Of a stretch of 12,438 nucleotides of DNA, positions 7,027-12,438 are shown piece by piece; the first letter of the stretch is position 1; each line of letters opens with the position of its first letter. Source of the stretch: Bacteroidaceae bacterium (GTDB lineage: Bacteria > Bacteroidota > Bacteroidia > Bacteroidales > Bacteroidaceae); assembly GCA_900768625.1 (NCBI GenBank), contig CAAGDO010000218.1:1-12438 (forward strand), given 5' to 3'. Position numbers and translations under genes: made by a program. The notes under the pieces were generated by a model, which searched no databases, had not been told where the DNA came from, and saw only the letters and a program-made list of their open reading frames with translations.

Positions 7027-9717
7027 CTAGGCTTTGGCAAAAAGTGGGGGGAATGGGTTGTTGTTGGTTCCGCCGTGGAGCAGGATGGCATTTATCCTGT
7101 CGGTGTCGGGGTCGCCTGTATGGAGAAACTGCTCGTAGCGGCGGTGGAGGTCCTGCAGAGAATCTATGCAACGCATGGGGAAACAATATTCCAAAGCGAT
7201 GATGGTGAGTTCGTTCTTTTGTGGACTTCTGCGGTTGACTGTGACTTCGTGGCGTGGCTTGAAGACAGACTTGAAGGCATCCTCCAGCTTGTTGGCAAAG
7301 CGCTTGAGTCCGGGATTGTCGTCGGGCGAGGGGATGGATACGAGGATGCACTTCCTGTCGATGCTGGCAGGATTGGTGGGCGAGAGGTTACCCTCGTTGT
7401 TGCGCAGGTGGAGCTGCACCTGTTCCTGGCTGAGATTGAGGAGTACGCCGCTCTGACGCACGATGTTGACAGCAAAGCTCCTGATGGCATCGTCGGTGGG
7501 AAGTTCCTGCTGCAAGCGGGTGAGGATGTTGAGGCCGAGTACTTCCTTGTCAGACTCGACGTATAGGTCATGTAGGGAACGTACCGTGTTTTCCAACTTC
7601 GAGTTGAAGGCATTGATGATGTCGCTGACGTAGATTTCCAGCGACAGACGTTTGAAACTGAGGCATTCATGTGGAAGGATGCTTTCCCGGATCCGACGGA
7701 CGATGTCTGCCATCTCGAACTTGTTGCTCCTGATATCGGCCTCAAACTTACTGATTGTGTCCTCATTCCTTACGTCGATGTAGACTCTGCTGATGTCCTC
7801 AAGTCCCTTGCCCACCTTCTTCTGAGCGTGGATGAGACATTCCGTTTCGTCGATAGCTTCGCTGATCTTCATGCTGAAGTCCGATATGGCGTTGTCGAGG
7901 TCGATGAATTTGGAGCCTACGTGTTGGATGAGTTTCGTGGCGAAATGGAAGGCCACGAGCTTTGTCTTCGACGTGTAGTACTCCGTTTGGATCTGATGGT
8001 AGGCCGTGAAGCAACGTTTGTCCATTCCCATCATGTGTTGCAGGATGTTGAGTCGGGTCCATTTCTTCACTTTTTCTTGTCGGGAGGCGTCGCATTCCTC
8101 GTAGCGGAGTTCTTCTTGCTTGATGAGCTCTTCCAGTTCCTGACGGAGTTTGCTGAGGCTGTTGAGGATAAGTCCCGAGATCTCTTTCAGTTCGGAGATG
8201 GACAGGGTGCCTGCTTCCCATTTTTTGAAGAGTTCTTCCTCTACGCGTGTGCGGATGTCGTGTGCAATTTGAGGGATGATGTGTTCCTTTTCTGCATAGT
8301 AGTTTGTTACGCCTGTTTCGCGGAAGAGGTTCTCAAAATGCTCGTTCATGATTTTGTCGAGTTCATTGAGCGGGAACTTGGACTTTTGGGCTGCACTCGC
8401 GAAGTGGGCTGCTCGTTTGCGCCAGAAGTCGGCAAACGATTCGTGTTCCGAATCGTTGGGGAGCACTTTCTTCTCGAGGGTGAGATGGGCAAGGTCGAGC
8501 ATCCACTTCTGAAGATTTTCCTTGTTGAAGAATTCGGCGTATATGTCGCGGTGGCACTCTTCGTTGGTGAACCCTTGGCTGTCGCTCCAGTTATTGTACA
8601 TGAACTGAAGAAGCACGCTTTTGCCCACGGTGTAGACGGTGTGTCTGAGCACGCGGGGCTCGGGATATACCACGCGCTTGATGCCGAAGGTATGCAACTT
8701 CTTGGTGCGTGCCACAGGGATGGCACCGGTCTGCGGGTCGGGATTGGCCGTTTCGTCGTATTCATTGGCAAAAATGTCCATTCCTTCGAAATGGAATGCC
8801 CGTAGGAAATGTTCGTTGTTATAATCGTGCTCCTTGATGTAGAACACACGGTTGAAGACGTAGTCGCTTACGATTTCAGGCAGTTCGCTGAGCGAATTGA
8901 CGGTCACTCCGTTTTCGTCGGTGTTGCTGTAGAGCGTGATGGTATCGGCCACACCCTTTATGCGTTCGTTGTAGAAATTGGCCTCACCGCAGCCTGTCAC
9001 GTCTTGAGGGAACCATGTCCCGGTTTGTAGGGCATTGAGTTCGTTGAGGGCGGCATAGGCGTTCGGATAGTAGCGGCCTTGGTCCATGTCGGGCCTTGTC
9101 AGAAGCTTTTCGGGAAGCATGGCAAACACGTTGATAACGGCCTGAGGAAAGGTCTTGCGCGCCTGCACGATTGCGTCGATGATTGAACCGGAACCCGTGC
9201 CACCGCCCAATCCGGCGAAAATATGAATGGTGGTTCTGTTGGGGTCGCTCGGAATGCCGATGCAGCGGGAGACTGCGTCCCTGAGGTAGTTGACGTAGGA
9301 TTTGGCGTTAGCGGCGAAGAGCAGACGTCCGAGGAAACGTTTCTGCCCTGTTGCGATGGTGTTTATTCCGATGGCTGAGCGTACAGCGTTGACATCCTGG
9401 ACGATGCTTTTTATGGCAGGGTAGCGGTCGATGTTGTCAAGGATGTTCGATAGGTCAACCGACTTGATATAGAGAAATTCGCGGTTGGTGAAGGACGCGT
9501 CCATTCCGTTCACGCGGAAGTCGGGGCGGGGGCGTCCGTCCCAGGGCATCAAATCGTCGGTGGAGTCGACGTAGAGCAAGGCCACAGACTGGCTGTCGCG
9601 TGTTTCAGCGTCTGGAAATTCTTCAAACATGCGCATCTTGAAAGCGCGCAGGATTCTGCCTCCTGTACCGCCGAGGCCTATAAGAATGTGGTTGCTGGAG
9701 CAAAGGTTTTCGTTCAT
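7027..9717 (-). CDS. Large tubulin/FtsZ-like GTPase (Tubulin_2 type)
   Basis: The 896-residue protein begins with a tubulin-superfamily nucleotide-binding domain. The T1-like loop GLGGTGG is at 14-20, a T3-like loop VDSTDD at 50-55, and the diagnostic T4 signature GGGTGSG at 171-177, preceded by IHIFAGL. NAYAALNEL (219-227) sits where helix H6 would be. I could not place the T7 catalytic acid loop with confidence, so GTP hydrolysis is not shown. Residues from about 400 onward are mostly alpha-helical and charged, including a possible coiled coil at 505-550, and then a mixed domain near 785-850. No signal peptide or membrane segment is seen, so it is probably cytosolic. It is far longer than FtsZ or TubZ and resembles the bacterial 'tubulin-like' family. 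The ATG at 9717 is preferred to one at 9846, because the latter lies inside the preceding terminator hairpin and would add 43 residues unlike the family. The role is unknown; filament formation is inferred from the superfamily only. Confidence 0.88.
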   Translation of the reverse strand: MNENLCSSNHILIGLGGTGGRILRAFKMRMFEEFPDAETRDSQSVALLYVDSTDDLMPWDGRPRPDFRVNGMDASFTNREFLYIKSVDLSNILDNIDRYPAIKSIVQDVNAVRSAIGINTIATGQKRFLGRLLFAANAKSYVNYLRDAVSRCIGIPSDPNRTTIHIFAGLGGGTGSGSIIDAIVQARKTFPQAVINVFAMLPEKLLTRPDMDQGRYYPNAYAALNELNALQTGTWFPQDVTGCGEANFYNERIKGVADTITLYSNTDENGVTVNSLSELPEIVSDYVFNRVFYIKEHDYNNEHFLRAFHFEGMDIFANEYDETANPDPQTGAIPVARTKKLHTFGIKRVVYPEPRVLRHTVYTVGKSVLLQFMYNNWSDSQGFTNEECHRDIYAEFFNKENLQKWMLDLAHLTLEKKVLPNDSEHESFADFWRKRAAHFASAAQKSKFPLNELDKIMNEHFENLFRETGVTNYYAEKEHIIPQIAHDIRTRVEEELFKKWEAGTLSISELKEISGLILNSLSKLRQELEELIKQEELRYEECDASRQEKVKKWTRLNILQHMMGMDKRCFTAYHQIQTEYYTSKTKLVAFHFATKLIQHVGSKFIDLDNAISDFSMKISEAIDETECLIHAQKKVGKGLEDISRVYIDVRNEDTISKFEADIRSNKFEMADIVRRIRESILPHECLSFKRLSLEIYVSDIINAFNSKLENTVRSLHDLYVESDKEVLGLNILTRLQQELPTDDAIRSFAVNIVRQSGVLLNLSQEQVQLHLRNNEGNLSPTNPASIDRKCILVSIPSPDDNPGLKRFANKLEDAFKSVFKPRHEVTVNRRSPQKNELTIIALEYCFPMRCIDSLQDLHRRYEQFLHTGDPDTDRINAILLHGGTNNNPFPPLFAKA

Positions 9718-9823
9718 GGTGACAGTCGTATTTAGGGGTGGGGCGTTTTTTCTATGTGAAAGTTCCTGATGTTCCACAAGGACGTTCTTCCTTCTATGCA
9801 GGAAACGGAAGATGGTGGAACTG
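9718..9823 (-). promoter_or_regulatory. Leader of the tubulin-like gene, with inverted repeat
   Basis: This spacer between a terminator and the tubulin-like start codon must hold the promoter if the gene is transcribed on its own, but no TAnnTTTG box was found on the minus strand. It does contain a nested inverted repeat: GTTCCAC (9771-9777) with GTGGAAC (9815-9821), and inside it CTTCC (9787-9791) with GGAAG (9807-9811). This begins directly after the T run of the terminator upstream. It could be an operator, a leader fold or chance. Confidence 0.35.
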
Positions 9824-9887
9824 AAAAAATGACGCCAGCCATGCAACCTTCCTGCGGGATGGAGCGGAAGGGCGGCATGGCTGGCGT
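9824..9887 (-). terminator. Intrinsic terminator after the glycine-zipper gene
   Basis: A perfect 13-bp stem pairs 9832-9844 (ACGCCAGCCATGC) with 9875-9887, and the inner stem CCTTCC-T-GC (9847-9855) pairs with GCGGAAGG (9864-9871). On the minus strand the hairpin is followed by CA or GTCA and then six T (9829 to 9824). It starts 33 nt after the stop codon of the 254-residue gene. Over 57 aligned bases from the left GCCAGCC onward it differs from the terminator at 6921-6979 at only four positions. Confidence 0.88.
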
Positions 9888-9920
9888 GGGGGGCGTCAGG
9901 CCCATGATGCTGGAGAGAGC

Positions 9921-10685
9921 TTATTTCTCGGGTTTGCTGCCATCGTCGGTGGTGGTGACGGCGCCGATGAGGGCTTCGATGCTCTCGTTGGTGGGAGCGT
10001 CGGTGAGGATGTCGGCCTTGAGCTTTTCAGCTGATGCGGTGACGGCGTTCTTGGCGTCGAGGCCCAAGTCCTTGATCTTTGTGGGGTCGACCTTTACGTT
10101 GAGGGCTTTACCTTCTTCGTCGAAGGATTTCTTGTAGGCTTCGAGCACCTTCTTCTGCTTGTTGATGTCCTTCTTGAGCGAAATGATGGTCATGAGGTCG
10201 GTGATGCTCATGCCGAGACCTGTGGCTACGCCCACGAGGGCACCTTTGCCGCCACCCGAAAGGGCACCGATACCTGCACTCAGACCGACCTTCCCGGCAA
10301 TGGTGAGGATGGCCTGGTTGACCTGCTTGGCCTGAGCTGCAGCAGCTTCGGCTGTCACAATCTGGCCTTTCTGGTTGACGAGGAGTACACGGTAGTCGTC
10401 GGTTCCGTCCTCGTTCTTGACGCGGTTGCCATTGTCATCGGTGATGTAGAACATCTCGCAGTGGTAGACGGGAATGTCCTCTTTCTTGATTTTCGATGCG
10501 ATGGTGTCGGCTGCGTTGCCAGCGATTTCGCCAGTGGCTCCGGCTACATCGCCTACGACCTTTCCGGCTTTTGATACGGCACTCTGTGCTTTCTTCAGGA
10601 ATCCCTGAGCTGATGCGGTGGTCGTTCCGCCAAAGGCCACGAGGGCAACGCAGAGCATGATGCGGGTGATTAATGATTTCATCAT
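9921..10685 (-). CDS. Exported glycine-zipper protein, function unknown
   Basis: The 254-residue product starts with a clear signal peptide, a basic N-terminus, a hydrophobic core at about 8-20 and probable cleavage at TASA|Q (Ala26|Gln27). Residues 28-68 form an Ala/Gly/Lys-rich stretch likely to be amphipathic helices. Residues 72-110 look like a small beta-rich segment (VYHCEMFYITDDNG and YRVLLVNQKG). An Ala-rich helix leads to a hydrophobic glycine zipper at 131-158, with glycines at exactly four-residue steps at 140, 144, 148, 152 and 156, and a further hydrophobic helix to about 170. The rest is charged. Such zippers pack helices inside membranes or in oligomers. It lies 52 bp after the 527-residue exported gene and is followed by a terminator, so the two are probably co-transcribed. 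A second ATG one codon later is possible. I do not recognise a named family. Confidence 0.8.
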   Translation of the reverse strand: MMKSLITRIMLCVALVAFGGTTTASAQGFLKKAQSAVSKAGKVVGDVAGATGEIAGNAADTIASKIKKEDIPVYHCEMFYITDDNGNRVKNEDGTDDYRVLLVNQKGQIVTAEAAAAQAKQVNQAILTIAGKVGLSAGIGALSGGGKGALVGVATGLGMSITDLMTIISLKKDINKQKKVLEAYKKSFDEEGKALNVKVDPTKIKDLGLDAKNAVTASAEKLKADILTDAPTNESIEALIGAVTTTDDGSKPEK

Positions 10686-10737
10686 AATGGTGGTTGTTTT
10701 GGAGTTTTTTTAAAAGAATTGTCTGTCTTCCGTTTTG

Positions 10738-12321
10738 TCAGTCGCGCTGGTACATCTTCACGCGGAACTGGCGCTGGGTGAAAGTTCCTTGTGCCTTGCT
10801 CATCACGTCCTCGGCATCCTTATAATAGATGTCCGTTTTGTTGTCGACCATGGGCACGAGGAAGAAACCTTTGGGGAGCGAACTGCGCTTCATGTCGAGT
10901 TCAGCCACGCCGTCAGGTCCTGTCATTGACATTCTGGTGTAGAGGTCGGGGGCGGAGCGGGTGGCCTTGGTGAATTCCTTGCGGTTGCGGTAGGTGGCGG
11001 GTGAGGGGGTGTCAGTGCCGTTGTAGGCCCAGACTTCCACTCCTCCGAACGGGCCGTTTTCGACCACGCTGACGCGGGTCACCTTGAGGTGCACCACATT
11101 GAAGCGGAGCTTGAAGGGCATGTCCTTGATGAAGTTCTGAAGCGAATGGATGGACTTGCTGTAGAAGTCGCAGGGGTTGTAGCGGTTGAGCACCTGGAGG
11201 AACTGCACGGCATTGTCGTAGATTTCCGCCACGTTGGCCTGGTTGAGTCCGCCCTCTTCCTTCAGTTTCTTGATGCGGGCGAGGGTCTGGCGCGTGTAGA
11301 GCTCGTAGAGCGAGCAGGAGTCACACTGTGCGATACTGGTGCGGATGGTGGGCTCCATCGAGGCGGGGGCATCGGAGGCCGTCAGGGCGTTGTTGAAGGC
11401 GCGACGGGCTTCGTCGTAGTTGCGCAGGGCATACTGTCGGTTGCCTTCTTCGAGGAATCCAGCGCATTTCGAAGCGTGCTCGCGCACCACGGTCTTGAGC
11501 ATCAACACGCCGAAACACTGCTTGGCGCGGGCAGTGAGGCCGCTCACGTCGACCGAAAGACGGTTGGTGCCTTCGGCATACACCTCAATGATGAAGCGGG
11601 TCATCAAGTCGTCACTGAGGCGATTGATGCGGTTTTGCAGAGTGTCGTAACGCTCGAATTCCTTATCGCTGCTCTTGGGAGTGAGGGCCTTTTTAATTCT
11701 CTCGAATTCAGCTTGCATCTGGGCCAATTGCTTTTGAGGCTCCGTGATGTTGGCAGCGGGGATGACCACAGAGGTCAGTGTCACGGAGGCATCGCCGGGC
11801 TTCTGGCGTTGCTTTATCGTGGCCTGCAATTTAGGACTGACCATAATCTTGAGATTGGAGATGGTCGAGGTGAATTCCACTTCAGCCAGTGTGCCCTGCT
11901 CGTCGAGGATGGCATCGCTCTTTGTCGTCTGGTTTTCCATCGTGATGGGTTTCTCCACTTCATCGATGAGGTAGGCACAAAGGCGTCCTTTCTTCAGTCT
12001 GGGCATGAATGTCGTGTGGTTGATATCACCACGGTGGCTGACATCGATTTTGGGCGCTTTCATCTCCGGGTCGTTGATGTACACCTCATATTCGTAGTAG
12101 CCCGATTGCTGCTTGCCGCGCTGCACGACGGTGTGGTCGTTGTCGTTGATGACGGTGATGAGGAGGTCGGGATTTTTGGAAAGTATGAGCACGCCTTTGA
12201 GCGAAGGGTCTTCGGTGGCGCGGTCTTCCACAGGCATCTGTGTGTTAGACACAAATCTTGACTGTGCCCAGCCTCCGAACGCGCAGAACGAGAGCAGGAG
12301 GGATAGGATGATGCGTTTCAT
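10738..12321 (-). CDS. Exported protein with TPR-like segment, function unknown
   Basis: The 527-residue product has a signal peptide (MKRIILSLLLSFCAFGG) with likely cleavage at GWA|Q (Ala19|Gln20). The N-terminal 190 residues look beta-rich and are unfamiliar. A charged, probably coiled-coil stretch spans about 193-240. Residues 289-313, with the pattern EEGNRQYALRNYDEARRAFN, read as a TPR-type helical hairpin, and helices continue to about 400. Residues 405-527 return to beta strands with a GGVEVWAYNG segment and a TGPDGVAELDM turn, as in Ig-like or carboxypeptidase-regulatory-like folds. No lipobox is seen, so it is likely periplasmic or surface-exposed. The ATG at 12321 is chosen because it starts the signal peptide; the frame is open to 12402, but those residues precede the signal sequence and overlap the promoter and hairpin. 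It seems to be the first gene of a two-gene unit. No family name is offered. Confidence 0.8.
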   Translation of the reverse strand: MKRIILSLLLSFCAFGGWAQSRFVSNTQMPVEDRATEDPSLKGVLILSKNPDLLITVINDNDHTVVQRGKQQSGYYEYEVYINDPEMKAPKIDVSHRGDINHTTFMPRLKKGRLCAYLIDEVEKPITMENQTTKSDAILDEQGTLAEVEFTSTISNLKIMVSPKLQATIKQRQKPGDASVTLTSVVIPAANITEPQKQLAQMQAEFERIKKALTPKSSDKEFERYDTLQNRINRLSDDLMTRFIIEVYAEGTNRLSVDVSGLTARAKQCFGVLMLKTVVREHASKCAGFLEEGNRQYALRNYDEARRAFNNALTASDAPASMEPTIRTSIAQCDSCSLYELYTRQTLARIKKLKEEGGLNQANVAEIYDNAVQFLQVLNRYNPCDFYSKSIHSLQNFIKDMPFKLRFNVVHLKVTRVSVVENGPFGGVEVWAYNGTDTPSPATYRNRKEFTKATRSAPDLYTRMSMTGPDGVAELDMKRSSLPKGFFLVPMVDNKTDIYYKDAEDVMSKAQGTFTQRQFRVKMYQRD

Positions 12322-12345
12322 GTGTGGGTCATGATGTTGGGCCAT

Positions 12346-12372
12346 GTGGGGCAGAGCCAGGGTCTGCCCCAC
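12346..12372 (-). promoter_or_regulatory. GC-rich leader hairpin upstream of the 527-residue gene
   Basis: A perfect 10-bp inverted repeat pairs GTGGGGCAGA (12346-12355) with TCTGCCCCAC (12363-12372) across a 7-nt loop. It lies 24 bp before the start codon and after the predicted transcription start, so it would be part of the mRNA leader. No T run follows on either strand, so it is not a simple terminator. It could protect the 5' end, bind a protein or tune translation. Confidence 0.6.
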
Positions 12373-12399
12373 GCAGCCTTGTGAAGTTAAGTAGGTCTT

Positions 12400-12407
12400 C
12401 AAAATTA
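12400..12407 (-). promoter_or_regulatory. Promoter -7 box of the exported-protein pair
   Basis: TAATTTTG, read on the minus strand from 12407 to 12400, matches the Bacteroidetes -7 consensus TAnnTTTG exactly. It sits in AT-rich DNA 79 bp before the ATG. No TTTG was found at the -33 position, which weakens the call. A start near 12393 would place the hairpin at 12346-12372 in the leader. Confidence 0.5.
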
Positions 12408-12438
12408 TTTTATACTATCAGCAGATGCTATTTTCACA

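Noticed and set aside
7669..8805. Plus-strand open frame antisense to the tubulin-like gene (378 codons)
   Set aside because: It mirrors the codon pattern of the real gene; its composition is rich in Phe, Val, Glu and His without any recognisable domain.
11089..12261. Plus-strand open frame antisense to the 527-residue exported gene (390 codons)
   Set aside because: No signal peptide, no domain and no promoter; the opposite strand has a convincing signal peptide and start.

Overview
The window looks like chromosomal DNA from a GC-rich member of the Bacteroidales, with Prevotella-like genera a plausible but unproven home. The evidence is the set of genes, signal peptides that end in Ala-Gln, no obvious Shine-Dalgarno reliance, and two matches to the Bacteroidetes -7 promoter box TAnnTTTG. 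All seven supported genes are on the minus strand, so the window reads from right to left. No RNA gene, insertion sequence, integrase, CRISPR array or phage gene was seen.

Right part (12438 to 9824). A promoter-like box near 12400 and a leader with a perfect 10-bp hairpin precede a 527-residue exported protein with a TPR-like segment and a beta-rich C-terminus. It is followed after 52 bp by a 254-residue exported protein with a glycine zipper. A strong intrinsic terminator closes this pair. Neither protein belongs to a family I can name.

Middle (9823 to 6921). An 896-residue tubulin/FtsZ-superfamily protein carries the GGGTGSG nucleotide-binding signature and a long C-terminal extension of unknown role; it resembles the large bacterial 'tubulin-like' family (Tubulin_2 type). 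It ends at a second terminator that is nearly the same in sequence as the one upstream of it. Between that terminator and the next promoter lies a 9-bp tandem repeat array of about eleven units.

Left part (6751 to 1). A good Bacteroidetes-type promoter drives a tight sbcD-sbcC-skp/ompH-murI run: the Mre11/Rad50-like nuclease SbcCD, a periplasmic outer-membrane-protein chaperone, and glutamate racemase. A terminator with a 16-bp stem follows murI. The first two genes deal with DNA ends and hairpins, the last two with the envelope; their shared transcription is inferred from 33-bp gaps and an 11-bp overlap.

The best candidate for something undescribed is the large tubulin-like protein next to the two exported proteins, one with a membrane-active-looking glycine zipper. 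A functional link between them is a hypothesis from position only.
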